From Emergomyces orientalis (lineage: Eukaryota > Ascomycota > Eurotiomycetes > Onygenales > Ajellomycetaceae): a stretch of 64,000 bases of DNA. The position numbers and the translations under genes are program-made. The stretch's first letter is position 1, and each line of letters opens with the position of its first letter. The notes under the pieces were generated by a model that saw only the letters and a program-made list of their open reading frames with translations, had not been told where the DNA came from and made no database searches. Where the stretch lies: contig MOWL01000067.1 in assembly GCA_002110485.1 (NCBI GenBank), positions 2,294,001 to 2,358,000 on the forward strand. The letters run 5' to 3'. Below are positions 11,124 to 22,751 of the stretch, one piece after another.

Positions 11124-14100
11124 TTTGGAATACTTCGTTTCCTCAGTTTCAGTTTCCTAAGCTATAGTTGCCAAATCTTCGCCTACACCCAAGTCGGTCA
11201 GTCCGGATTCTTAAAGGTGGAAATTTTGAACCGATGCGATGCCATTAATGTGCCAAAGAATGACATATAAGGGCATGGGTGTAAGCTCGATCAATAAAAG
11301 CAGGGCTGCCGGGGCAAAAGAGCACCCCCCTTGTAGCCAAATATGGTTCCAGAACCCAAGGTACCGCGCTTAGGTAGCTACATCGCGGAGACGGGTGGGA
11401 CGATTCAGCCGTGGAATGGCAGGGTGGCAAGGGATCAGAAGAAAACAGATTGGGGGATTAAACAGGAAAGAGAAAAGCTTAAACGAAACTCATTATCCTG
11501 CAGACTTACCTCGAAAACAGAAATTTGGGAAGCTCCTCTCAAGGAAAATATCGAGAATAAGCTGAGGAATGAGGTGGAATATGATGTTAATATATAAATA
11601 TTAAGTCGTCACACACTTTGTTCGGTGCGCAGAGATGTCGTCAACGGGTACAACAGGAGGAGCTTCTTGCTTCTTAACAATGGAAAAATGCCAGGATCCA
11701 GAACCGTTCGCCACGGAACAAACGAGCGGACCTTAGATCACGAAACAAAATATTAGGTATAAATGAAAACGCAATATTATCATAAATCGAGAGGAGGAGA
11801 TAAAACAGAGCCGGGAAAAGACTCAAACGAAGAATACAATTGACGAAAAAGTAAAAGCGAAGACCAAACAAAAGGATTAAAAGGGAAAATCCAGAATAAG
11901 GGGAAAAAGGCCATACATATCACAAACGAGAGGGCAGAAAAAATGGATCTCCATCGCCCCGCATCGTCGTTATCAATGAGAGCATTATCACATCAACATC
12001 ATACCGTATCAGATTGTCAGAGCTGACGAACAAACGCCTGCACAAAAGCCCACAATTCCCTTGGTCTAGAACCTGCTCTCAGACAGCGTCGAGCACGTTC
12101 TTTCCGGAGATAATCTAGAGGTCAAACAACTAGACCAGAAATATAAAACGTAAAGCCATATATAGAACTAACATAAAAAAAAAGTAGCGGGAGAAGGACA
12201 AGCCTCGCAAAGCTATTCTTCAACTCTCGAGCCTATTAGTTCCACATAGTTCCGCTATAGCCGGGCCTAGGACCTTCGGAAGGCGAGCTAGAACCAGGGA
12301 GGCAGATCCACGAAAGGGGGGCAAAGGAAGGGGGCAAACACAGTAGAAGCTTCATGTCATATCTTCAACATCTGATTGATGGGTGTTTGCAGAGCCTAAA
12401 AAGTACCTAGGTAGTCAGGATGGCCTTAGCCAGCAGGTACCTTAGCCAGAACGTACCATCTCCGTGAGGTGTTGTTTGGCTCTTCTCCAAACTCTGAAGA
12501 GAAGGACAACATTGAGTTTAAAATTAGGTGATGCCCAAGTTGATGAGGGGAGAAACAGAGATCAAAAGGACAGAAAATTAACTTTCGAGCAATAGCTCTA
12601 GCCAGCTAGCAGTGGGTGACTTCAATTCTTTGTAGCCCAGGTATGGTCCATGGATAGGTTTGCTCTACGCACTGACTGAAGGTCCACCACGTCTTATCCG
12701 CCGCCAGCCACGCCATCCGAGGTTCTGAAACTGCCACCGAAGAAGGTTAATAGTGGGGAATGATCACCAGCCCAGAGCGTGCACATCATGCCGGGTCAAT
12801 AACATTATGATGCTTGATTTTCTCGTTGTTAATAATAATTATTATTCCTTTTCGTATGCGTTGTAGGCAGGATCATCATGTTTAAAAGTCTTGAAGGAGT
12901 TCAACGAAGAAAAAATCCCTCTGGGCGTTTGAATGAGCTTCTCAGCCCTAAACCCAAATTCAACCCAACCTAAACTAGTTAAACTGGTGAAAATGGTGCT
13001 ATGAATAGATACTAGTTACTTGGACCACAAACGCCCAGGCAGGCTTGGCGATATAAAATAAAATATAAAAAAATTTATAAAAAATAAAAAAAAAAGATAG
13101 CCTCTCTCCCCTCGCCCATCCCCTGGTCAAATGCACAAAATCACCAATGAATAACAGAGCGGGCAGATTCCCCCCTAAGGGAGGGAGGCAGGGAGCCTTG
13201 TACTCGTGATGTGACTTATTGTTAGTATTACCCACAAAAATCTCCAAACTCCAAACAATAAACAAACAAACATAAAAAACCCATTATGATACTCTGAGCA
13301 TGTCACGCTCGTAAACTACATAACCTAGCTGTGATTGATCAAGACAATCAAAAGAGGAGAGACAAAAACACCGAAGCTATATTTCGTATAAGGTGTACAG
13401 AACTTTGGGCAGCAAAGTGAGACGAATCAGGAGGGAAAGGAGTGGGTATAGCTCAACCTATCCACTCCACCCCGCCACACTATGTGGGAGAAAAATGAAT
13501 AAAAAAACGATCGCATCACAAGACTTGAAACAAATATACGGGGCAAAAGAGGGAAAATAGAAGAGAGGGCTCGTGGAAAAGCTGGTGTGTTAAAGGGGCA
13601 ATAAAAATACCAGGTCACGATCTCCCTTGGATTATCCGCCAGAAATGAAATGTGCCGAAGTTTATTTAGCTAGCTAGCTATCTGGCTGGATAGTTATATA
13701 TATTTATATAGGTACATCGCATAATTCATGTCATAGCCTCATTTTCCTTTCCTGGTCGGGGTAAATAATTTCCGTCCATCCGTCCATCCCTCGGATTGAT
13801 TCACTAAGAAAATCGCGGAAGAAAATCGCATGGAAGAGAAACAGAGGCAGAAACAGAAGAAAGAAAAGGAAAAGTTCGGAGGTTGGAGAACAGTGGGGAA
13901 AAAAAATGATTACAAAAGAATAAAGCCAGTTGAAACGAATAAGGAGATAAAAGAAAAGAAGAAGAAAAAACAAAACAAAACAAACAAAGACGGTGGGGAG
14001 GAGGGGCCGGCCGGGTGGAAGGGGGGGGCTCGGAATTAAGTTTAAAAAAATTAAGGAATAGAGGCACATAGAAAATAATTAGAAAATAAAAGAATAAAGG

Positions 14101-14260
14101 AGAGCAATATTAAAAAAAAATTAAAAAAGTAAAACCAAAACACCACCTCCTTTCTGCACCCATACTCACCTGTCTACTACCCCCATCTCCCCATCTCCCC
14201 ATCCGGTCAGCAATCAGCAATCAGCAATCAGCAATCACCAACCAGCAATCACCAACCCAC
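11124..14260. other. Intergenic: PRM10 promoter and ankyrin-gene 3' flank
   Basis: 3.1 kb without a supportable gene. The half next to PRM10 is ordinary mixed-composition DNA. About 13.0-14.2 kb is strongly strand-biased, with A- and GA-rich stretches on plus (pyrimidine-rich on minus), and contains TAGC repeats near 13666-13680. Nothing coding is recognised. Confidence 0.6.
14211..14238. repeat. Heptamer tandem repeat (CAATCAG)4
   Basis: Four near-perfect CAATCAG units, the last ending in C, followed by two degenerate copies to about 14250. They lie 10-50 bp beyond the stop codon of the ankyrin gene, so probably in its 3' UTR. Confidence 0.9.
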
Positions 14261-16102
14261 CTACCCTTGCACCCCATCCCGATCCATATACTCAAACCCG
14301 CCCAACCCCTCCATCTCCGGCACCTGCTCCGCCCCAGCCTCCACCAGCCTCTTCACCACCGCCCCCTTCAGCACCCAATACCCTTCCAACTCCCTCAACG
14401 GCGTCCGGCCTTTAGAATCCTTACAATCCGGTTCCGCACCCGCCGCCAACAGCGCCGCGACGATCCGCTCCTGATGGCGCGACTCGACATTGCGCGCTGC
14501 GTAGTGTAGTGGCGTTGCGCCGGCGAGGTCGCGGGCGTTGATGTCTGCGCCGTGGCTGGTTAGGAGGTGGATGTTTTGGGTTATGTGGTCTGTTGGGGTG
14601 GTGGTGTTGTTGAAGGATGGGGAAGGGGAAGGGGAAGGGGAGGTGGGCCTGTCCGTCGTGATGGGTTTGGCGGAGGCGAGGAGGTGTAGCGGGGTCGCGC
14701 CGGTGGCATAGGATGGCGTGCTTGGGTTTGCACCGTGGGAGAGGAGGAAGAGAAGGCGGTCCGGCCCGCTGTGTTGGGCGGCGTAGTGTAGTGGCGTGGA
14801 GAGGACGGTTGGTTTGTTGAAGAGGGCTGTTGTTGTTGTTGTTGTTGTTGCTGGATCCGGTTTATTATTATTATTAGTATCATAATTATCATCGCCATTG
14901 AGATTATCATTAGTGATATGGTTATGGTTATTGTTGTCATTGGTATGGATAACACGCGCCGCGACTTGTTTCAACAGTTCCGTATCCCTTTGGAAGCAGA
15001 CGGTGTCCAGCGCCGTGTCGCCATTGTTATTTGGAGCGTTGACATCGGCTCCCCTGTCAAGCAGGAGGGCAATGACATCGCGATCGGGCACTTGCATCGT
15101 ACAGCAGCGCAGCAGCGGTGTGGAGCCCCATTTATCACGAGTGTCGACGGGGATGCTAAGATCGAGCAGGGTCTCAGCCATCGCGAGACGCCGATAGGTG
15201 AGTGCTGGTGACGACCCTCTGTAACTTGGTAGGTATCTCAGGGGCATTCCATCACCGTAGATGCATGCTTCATGCAGTAACGTGTTACCGTACCGATTAT
15301 GAGCTTCCAGCTCAGCACCTTCCCCCACCAGAAACTTCACGATGGAGAAATCCTCGCTCTTATCCGTTTTCAACCAATGGTTCAGCGCACAGTGCAGAGG
15401 AGTATTCCCCTCGTGGTCCGTCGCATTGACATCCGCACCATACTCCAGAAGAGTGGCAACCAGTTTGTCTTTCCCCTCCGACACCGCACGGTGTAATTCC
15501 GTATATCCCTGAGAAATGGCCAGGTTGAACTCTGCACCCCTATCGACCAAGCGATGTATAGCTTCTGGTTGATTCTGATGCACTGCCCACTTGACAGCTG
15601 TCCATTTTCTCGAGTCTCTGATCTCAGTGCCATAGCCCATAGCGAGCCATTGGTCGAGTGCCTCATTGCTGGTCTGCGCAGCTGCAAGCGTCGCCTGGAC
15701 AAAGTCGTCGTTGGTGCTTAAAGTTACAACCTGGCCGTTGGGCATGAGGAAGGTATTTTCGGGGATTCTGTCCGTCGGGCTCTGCCACGGACGAAGCACA
15801 TCTTGGCCTTTATGTTCCTGGGTGTCATCGTCATCCTCGTCGTCGCGTATCTTCTTCCCCTTGCCCTTGGTGTCGACAGCCTCTACCCTGTCGACATTAT
15901 CAGCACGATCTTTCGCCAGCTTACTCGACGGCGATATATAAAAAGCTATTCTCTGGGGCGGTAGGGCGGGGAGGGGCTGTTTCGTAGCATCTAGATTTCC
16001 CTCGATGCTACGGTATTCCGGGGGTGGAGAAGCCGTTTTCTTCTCTTGCTGGTCGCCATCGTCGCCAGGCCCACCGCAACACAACAGCCGCGAGAATCGC
16101 AT
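14261..16102 (-). CDS. Ankyrin-repeat protein
   Basis: Intronless, 613 residues. The N-terminus (MRFSRLLCCGG) has a Cys-Cys pair that could be palmitoylated, followed by a charged disordered stretch. Ankyrin repeats run from about residue 165 to 590, with clear consensus pieces such as NTPLHCAL, GADVNATDHEG, GADINARDLAGATPLHYAA and TPLRELEGYW. They are interrupted around residues 390-430 by an Asn/Asp/His-rich then Thr-rich tract, encoded by ATT- and TGT-type repeats on the plus strand, and by a Ser-Pro dipeptide run from GGGGAA repeats at about 14619-14642. These inserts fall in loops between repeats. Ankyrin proteins are scaffolds and the partner is unknown. Three minus-strand genes follow one another here (this one, the unnamed protein, PRM10) without sharing evident function. 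Confidence 0.88.
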   Translation of the reverse strand: MRFSRLLCCGGPGDDGDQQEKKTASPPPEYRSIEGNLDATKQPLPALPPQRIAFYISPSSKLAKDRADNVDRVEAVDTKGKGKKIRDDEDDDDTQEHKGQDVLRPWQSPTDRIPENTFLMPNGQVVTLSTNDDFVQATLAAAQTSNEALDQWLAMGYGTEIRDSRKWTAVKWAVHQNQPEAIHRLVDRGAEFNLAISQGYTELHRAVSEGKDKLVATLLEYGADVNATDHEGNTPLHCALNHWLKTDKSEDFSIVKFLVGEGAELEAHNRYGNTLLHEACIYGDGMPLRYLPSYRGSSPALTYRRLAMAETLLDLSIPVDTRDKWGSTPLLRCCTMQVPDRDVIALLLDRGADVNAPNNNGDTALDTVCFQRDTELLKQVAARVIHTNDNNNHNHITNDNLNGDDNYDTNNNNKPDPATTTTTTTALFNKPTVLSTPLHYAAQHSGPDRLLFLLSHGANPSTPSYATGATPLHLLASAKPITTDRPTSPSPSPSPSFNNTTTPTDHITQNIHLLTSHGADINARDLAGATPLHYAARNVESRHQERIVAALLAAGAEPDCKDSKGRTPLRELEGYWVLKGAVVKRLVEAGAEQVPEMEGLGGFEYMDRDGVQG

Positions 16103-17889
16103 TACTACGCCAATGAAGGGGGGGTGGTGTCACGACGAACGATGGACAACAGACGTAATCACGCTTTTGATTGTGGGTTTGGATTATTGGGTATCTCAAT
16201 TGAGGAACGATAAATTGCGATTAAAAAAGAATAAAGAAAGACTAGAAAGAAAGAAAGAAAAGAAAAAGAATCACGATGGAAGAAGAAAAAAAACTACCAC
16301 CAGTCTGAACGTGGAGCCAGCTAAGTTTCCGCTTTGGGCGATCCCCCATTCCAGCCAGCCAGCATCCAGCATCCATAATACCTAAATAATACACCGAACT
16401 CCAAGCCCAACGCCCCGAAATACCTTGGAACCTGCAAAATAAACTAACCCGAGTTGAACTAATAAAAATGCGCCTACGTATGATAGCTGGCATGTATCGC
16501 CGTCATCTGTTTGGCCAGAGCTTCCTGCATCCCTGCGCATGCTCTGGCCATGCGTTGGCAAAAAAAAAAAAAAAAAAAAAAAAACTCCCCCCCAAAAAAA
16601 CAGGGATGATATTGTACTTGTTAAGTCGCACAAGTGAGAAGAGAAAAAGAAAGACAAAGAGACAACGCGTGTTGTCTAGCAGATTGCTTGGAGACAAGTT
16701 GAGAGAAAGAATTTCGAGATTTGGATTTCGATCGCCAAAAAGGGGGGGAAAGTTATCATTGGAAGAAAAGGAAAGGTTCTCGGATATAGCCGAAAAAGAA
16801 AGGAATAAAGATTTAAACTAAGCTAATTTACAAGCGGAACAGGAAAATAATAAGACTCTTTCTAAGTATTTTTTAGAATTTTACATCTGTCTTCTGTTAC
16901 CGAGTCTGTAGAAGAATCAACTTAATAGCTGGAACTGAATGAACGTACGTAGCTAAAATACCCAACTAACTCATTTGAAATGACTGTAGGTAGACTGTGG
17001 ACTGAATAAATTACTGTGTATAAATATAAGAGGGAGAGCAAGGAACAAGTTTAAAAGAATGATGTCAAGAAAATTGCTAAAAATAAAAATAAAAAGCTTC
17101 ATTGAAGCAAATGAGCGTCTGGTCTTGATTTAAGAGTTAAAGCGAAGGGAAAAAAGGGGGTTACATTTTTTCAAAGTTTTCTTTCCTCCTTGCTTCGTCC
17201 GTCTCTCCCTACCCACTCCTAGCTTCATGTGTGACGAGATGAAAAACAGGGGCGAAAACAAAACCAGCTCAAAAATACGAAATGCCCAACTATCAAGTTC
17301 AGGTCAATCAATCAATCAATTCATAGTTCGTTAACAATTTCGATGACGGGCAGAACCTGCAGGACTGCGACTGCTAGGCGCGCACGTAGCAAAAAAAATA
17401 TATAAGAAGAAAAAAGTTGCAAGTAGGAAAAGAAGAGAAAGAAAATCAAAAATCCAGAAAAATGAACAGGAAACAGAAATGGAAATTGAAGAAAGCCCTG
17501 TTGTAGAACCAAACAAAAGGCAAGCATCAATCACTCAATCGATCAGCGAAAAGAATAAAAATAATAAAGAAACAAAACAAAACAAATACCTAATAGAAAG
17601 CAAAGAAGAAACGCTGCCTGCGAAGGAAATAAGAGAAGAGAAGAAACCAGCTATTGGCTAGCCGGCTGGGCAAGGCAGTGTATTTTTGCAGTAAACCCCG
17701 TCCCTCCCCAACATCCCACAAATTGATGGAACTGGATAAAGGAGAAATGGAAAAAGGGGGGAAGGAAAAAAAACAAATCATGATAATAATACTAATGACG
17801 AATGCCATCCCCCTCCCAAACCGAATGAAAATTGAAAAAAATGAATAGAAAAGGAAAAAAGGAGCGACAGAAACATTCACCGACCCCTC
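16103..17889. other. Intergenic: ankyrin-gene promoter and 3' flank of the next gene
   Basis: 1.8 kb of low-complexity, A-rich plus strand. It includes a 25-nt poly(A) at 16560-16584 followed by a C-run, and extended GA-rich tracts at 16210-16300 and 17380-17650. Pyrimidine bias on the minus strand next to 16103 fits a fungal promoter/TSS region. No gene seen. Confidence 0.6.
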
Positions 17890-19767
17890 TCAAATAATAG
17901 GGCTCTTCCTCTTTTCAGCACTCGACAGAACGAACATCGGCATCTTCCTTCGTCCATTACCATTACCAGAACCGTTGCCACCGTGGCCCATATTCGGCGC
18001 AGCATGGCCAGCCACGACAGCTGCCGTTGTTGGTGATGCATGGACCATAGTAGCGCCCATATCATCCGTACGAATCTCCATCAGCTTCCCACCCACAAAA
18101 GCGCCCTCGTCGCTACTAACAGTTGCAGCTGTGTACAGACTATCCGTCGACGCACCACGTGTGGGCCCATTGGGAGTCCCAGAGCCAGAGCCAGCCCCAC
18201 GATAACTCCACTCCTTCTCTTTCCTCTCCGAACCAATAGCTCCGTTGGCTGCTGCACGGATACTCCCCAGGCTCGGTTTGCTGGATAGACTACCACCACT
18301 CCGGTTCCCACTCGCAGAGTCACCGCCATCAGAGCCCGAGAAGTTAAACTCCACATCGCTGGATGGCGTCACGCTTCCACCGCTGTTGCTGCCTGTATGC
18401 AGGGAGCCGCGGGACTCGCCGCGCCTCTCTAAGCCAGCCCGCACGAGATTGTGTACAGCACGTCGGCGCTGCCGAGTGACGAAATTTTTGCTCCCTTCGT
18501 GTTTGGAGGTTGGCTTTTCAATGAGTTCTTCGAGCGAAGGGGGCCCACGGGGTTGGCGGATGGGATGTTCGCCAGCACGGGCTTGGCCAGGCCCGAATGT
18601 GCCTGTGAGGGGAGTGGGCAATGGGGCAGTTTTGGGAGCAGTCTTGTTGATTTCGCTATTGATTTTGAGAGCAGTAACCAAGGATGGGGCCTTTTTATGA
18701 TTGCGTCGGAAGGCATTAGCGGACGGTGGGGGAAGAGGAGTAACTTCTTGTGGAGGGGATGGAGAGGTTCTTGGAGGTGAGGGAGACGACCTATAGTGGG
18801 CAGGTGATGGCCTCGATTCTGGGGGAGGGGAGACTTCAGCACGGAAAGTTGGGGTTTCGGCCACGGGAGACTGGAATTGCTCGCGGTAGATCGCTGAGGA
18901 AGGCTCCTCGTGTTGTTGTTGTTGTTGGTGTGGCTGCTGGTGTTGTTGGTGTTGCGGCTGTTGCATGCTGTTGTCCATGACGAAATTTTGTTGCCCAGTC
19001 ATAGGATTATATACAGAGAACAAGCCAGGATGGCCGGGCACTGGTTGCACAACGGGTTGCATGCCCTGTTGTGCTTGCTGTTGATAATAGCCCATTGCCT
19101 GGGTGCTTGGTGACATCGCCTGCTGCTGCGCATTCATTGAAAAGCCAAGGCTCAACCCTTGGAATTGCTGTGCGGCAGCTGTGACAGAGGCAAGTTGTTC
19201 CTGCAGACGTTGCTGTTGGGCAGCGAGGAAAAGGTTTGTCGAAACTAGTTCCGCATATAGCTTTTCGTCGATTGGTTCTCCATTCTCGTCAATTGGGAGG
19301 TCAATCGTGGGGGGTGGAAGAACGTGCTCCGGCAAGGAGTACATTTGATGCCTCCCGTTTGACTGCGAGCCATACGAATTGCCGTGGTTGGGGAACGATG
19401 TTCCTGTTGAGGTCATGGGAGGCCGTTGTGCATAGGAATTTTGCTGCGCACCATATCTGGAATGGTCCAAGGACAAGCGAGGCTGTTGATGGGACAGGGG
19501 AGCAGTGGCCGGTGCCGGGGAGTGCTTTGGAGCAGTTCTCAACCCAGCCAGGAGATGGGAGCGGCTCGTGCGTGGCGTGGAAACAGATGGAGAGGACGTA
19601 GACTCATTAATCGATCCGATCTTTGACGGGTGAGGAACACTGAGACGCTTGATATGAGAACCCTTCCCGCGGGATGCGAAACCAGAACCCGGAACGCCAA
19701 GGGAGCCACCATTGAAAGACATGTTATTGTAAGTCATCTGAGCTAGACCGCCAGCGTCCATACTCAT
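17890..19767 (-). CDS. Conserved-looking Gln/Pro/Ser-rich protein of unknown function
   Basis: Intronless, 625 residues, not assigned to a named family. N-terminal 130 residues: basic and Ser-rich (GKGSHIKRLSVPHPSKIG). About 140-205: the best-ordered block, with LPEHVLPPPTIDLP, an acidic spacer and a predicted helix/coiled coil (LYAELVSTNLFLAAQQQRLQEQL). About 270-290: a His/Gln tract. After that come Pro/Ser-rich sequence with many SP/TP sites, then a compact basic block (LEELIEKPTSKHEGSKNF, then TRQRRRAVHNLVRAGLERR) that looks like a conserved functional patch, then Gly/Ser-rich sequence ending SSAEKRKSPII. Composition suggests a regulatory or RNA/cytoskeleton-associated protein, but that is only a guess. 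The gene is real by length, codon-like composition and absence of stops. Confidence 0.82.
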   Translation of the reverse strand: MSMDAGGLAQMTYNNMSFNGGSLGVPGSGFASRGKGSHIKRLSVPHPSKIGSINESTSSPSVSTPRTSRSHLLAGLRTAPKHSPAPATAPLSHQQPRLSLDHSRYGAQQNSYAQRPPMTSTGTSFPNHGNSYGSQSNGRHQMYSLPEHVLPPPTIDLPIDENGEPIDEKLYAELVSTNLFLAAQQQRLQEQLASVTAAAQQFQGLSLGFSMNAQQQAMSPSTQAMGYYQQQAQQGMQPVVQPVPGHPGLFSVYNPMTGQQNFVMDNSMQQPQHQQHQQPHQQQQQHEEPSSAIYREQFQSPVAETPTFRAEVSPPPESRPSPAHYRSSPSPPRTSPSPPQEVTPLPPPSANAFRRNHKKAPSLVTALKINSEINKTAPKTAPLPTPLTGTFGPGQARAGEHPIRQPRGPPSLEELIEKPTSKHEGSKNFVTRQRRRAVHNLVRAGLERRGESRGSLHTGSNSGGSVTPSSDVEFNFSGSDGGDSASGNRSGGSLSSKPSLGSIRAAANGAIGSERKEKEWSYRGAGSGSGTPNGPTRGASTDSLYTAATVSSDEGAFVGGKLMEIRTDDMGATMVHASPTTAAVVAGHAAPNMGHGGNGSGNGNGRRKMPMFVLSSAEKRKSPII

Positions 19768-21570
19768 GGTCGTGGGAGCAAAGGGAAAGAAAATATTGTA
19801 AATTGATATATGCAGGGGCGTTTATTCGTAGAGAGGCGAGAGATGAGGATTTGTATGTAGTAAAGAAATATCCGAGACGAAGACGGAGCGTTGTATCGGG
19901 AACTGTCTGTACAAGAAAACTAGATAACTTGCAAGCCAACGAGATGTTGCAGAAATGGTCGGTTGGTGGGTATTAACAAAACCGGTTTGATAGTGGATTA
20001 AATTCGCACGAAGTTGATTTTTTTGTAAAGGTGAGGTAGGTACCAATCCACGGTAGGATAGGTAGGGGAGTTGGATAAATTAAGAAATTAAAATGTAATG
20101 GGTTTATGTTCCACCTTGGAAAGGCGAGCGATGCGAACACGGAAGGCGCCCCAAAGGTCGATCGATTCGATAGAAGCGATCGATGATTGGGTTTAAACAG
20201 AAGTAGATATTTCAAAAACACAGTTCTATGTGGATAGGCTCGAGTTAGTATCACATTCAAGGACCGGGAATAGAACAGAAGGTTGTTATAGCAGATTTAT
20301 ATATACCAGAAGAAGCCAAGTTGAGATCCAGAAACGAGCCGCAGGTGATTAAAAAAGATATACAAGTGAATATAGGTCGTGCGTCGTGGGAGCGGACGAG
20401 TCGCACGCGGGAGTGAATACGAGGCTAGAGGTCCGACGAATGAATAGGATAAGAGTAATAAGAGTAATAATGGTAAGTTTGGCGTAAGAGCAGCAGAAAT
20501 AAATGAGAATAATAAGATGTCCAAGTGGAGAGGACTGATTCAACGCTGTTTCATGTGAATGTGTACGCGTGTGTGTGTGAAGAACGGGTATTGGCGAGTG
20601 AGAGATTTGCACTGCAATCTCAACAAGGAGCGACCGGAGGGCAAACTGAACGCGAGGTTTGTCTAAGGCGAATAAAACGACAACCAAAAGACGAAGGCGA
20701 GATTGGTCCTTTTTCAATTGTGTTTTCTCAAACAACGGCGAAGCAGATCTGCAGATGGATAAAAGAATCAATGAGAAAAGTCGAGACAAGGATTGAGTCC
20801 CGGTAACGAGAGGTAATAAGCAGACGACGAGGAAGACGATGGAATAGCTAGCCGGAAAAGCGGTTGGTATAAGTATTATAGGCGGGATTCAACCAGCGGA
20901 GCGACGCGATCTAATAGAATAGACGGGGAAAGGGCAAGGGGAATAAAATGAGATATATTAAATCGAGAGCGAAAAAACAAAAGCCAAGTCTTCATCCACT
21001 GGGGTCAAAATAGCAAGTTTTAATCCGATGTATCTTTTTCTTCTTCTACTTCTTCTTCTTCTTCTTCTTCCTCTCCTTCTTTTTTTTCTTTTCGATGTGT
21101 CTTTTTGTTGTTGTTGATGATGTTGTACGGAATGAAATGGAATGCTGATGCGGTTGTTGCAATTGATTTTGGGGCCACAAAGGGGGTCAAAGAGAGAGGA
21201 GATAGAAAACGGAGGACTTTTTTAGTTGCAGGCGAGCAGGAGTCGAATAGAAGGAAGCAGCAGCGGCACAGGAGGCGGGGGAATTTTGAATGAAGGTGAG
21301 CAAAGCTGGAGGGAGGGCAGGAAGCAGAGAGAGGCAACAATAAGAAAGACGGGCGAAGAGAAGAGACACGTAAGGAAGGGGGAGATGGAGAGGAGGATGG
21401 TGATGAAGGACGAAGATGAAAGACGAAGAAGAAGATGAAGATGAAGACGAGCAAAAGAGGGGCGGAGAGAAGAGGAGGAACAGGAGGAGACAAGAGGAAG
21501 AAAGAAGATGAAGAAGGGAGAGAGAGAAAAAGAGGACGAGGAGACGAAAAGAGAGGGCGAAGACACACGC
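19768..21570 (-). promoter_or_regulatory. Long pyrimidine-rich leader/promoter of the 17890-19767 gene
   Basis: On the minus (coding) strand, 21570-21020 is an almost continuous CT-rich tract of about 550 nt, with TCTTC/CCTC repeats. Such tracts usually mark transcription starts in filamentous fungi. If transcription begins there, the 5' leader is 1.3-1.8 kb long. Several short ATG-initiated frames lie in the leader. An ACGCGT hexamer lies near 20563. There is no conserved coding exon. Confidence 0.45.
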
Positions 21571-22712
21571 TACGCCGGGTAATTGTACGGGTCCGTACAC
21601 CGCAATAACAATTAAAATACAGCCCAAAACCCGCCTCCAGCCACTGCCGATTAGCTAAGCCCCCGTTTTGAGCCTAGCGCCAAGCCGTTGCCTGCGAGTC
21701 CAGGCCAGGTCTGGCTCCATCCTCGCCCTCTCATTGGTTGTCTCGGCACTCATTTGGGCCTAGCGTGGAAAATCACTTCCCCCTGAAACTACTCTTGGTA
21801 CTCTAGGCCTGTACTGTATTGTAAAGTAGTACACACTTACGGATGACTCAGCACGATCTCGTCTTGCCACCTGACCTCCATACATACTTTAACTAGCTGT
21901 GGCCTGGTCTGAGCTCTCGCAAATGTCCCAAATGTCCCTCAGCCTGAAGGTTGACTTTCCTCTGGCCGCCTTTTTCTCCTTCTCCTTGAAATATCCTGTC
22001 TCATATCGTGAGATGTATTAACATTTTAAAGTTACCTACCCAGGTACCTGTGTATCCCAGGGTAGCGAGATTAACAATCTTAGATACCTACATCGACCTG
22101 GGCATTTTTATTAAACAATTCATTCATCACTCCAAGAAAACAAAAAATACAAGTAGAAAACAAAAAAGAAAGAAGAAAAAAAAGAACGAAAGAAAGAGAG
22201 AAAGAAAAAGGCCAAGCCACCAAAGAACCTGCATGTTGCGGCGCTTAGGGAGTGATGGCTCTTCAAAAAAACCCCTCTCTGCCAATCGCAGCGCCCGTCA
22301 ACCACCCTCCCTCTGTTGCATAGGGCTCCAATCCTGAAATCCTTCACACCAAGCACATCACATTTCACACCCAAGCTCATTCTTGTGGGCTAGCAGCATG
22401 CACACCATACACGGTGACCATCGGCCATGGCGTTTTGACAGGATGCCATTCTTTTGTCCCCTCCAACCTCCCAGGGATCAGTTTCCACCCTAGACACCTG
22501 GCACCAATAATGGCTGGCATTTCTCAACTATGCTTATTTTAGTCCTGGCTGGCTGCTGCTCTCCCCTTGTGCCCCCTCCCCTGGTACGTTCCCTTGCCGG
22601 TTGACTGTAGGCTCGCTGCGGGGTTGTGTCTGCGTGTGGATGGGTGTTCTGTGTTTGAATTCTTGTTTCTATTTTTGTCTTTAAACTGTCAACGTACTTG
22701 ATTTCTCTCCAT

Positions 22713-22713
<1 letters not shown>

Positions 22714-22744
<31 letters not shown>

Positions 22745-22751
22745 GGGGGGG
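22714..22751. repeat. Homopolymer junction T30-G8
   Basis: Thirty T followed by eight G on the plus strand; on minus it reads C8 then A30. It could be simple slippage DNA or the poly(A) end of a decayed retroposed copy. No body of an element is recognisable at higher coordinates. Confidence 0.85.

Noticed and set aside
13804..14069. Minus-strand frames rich in Phe/Leu/Ser
   Set aside because: Translation of the strand-biased pyrimidine tract downstream of the ankyrin gene.
21020..21568. 182-codon minus-strand Ser/Leu/Phe/Pro-rich frame
   Set aside because: Direct translation of the CT-rich tract; composition artefact.
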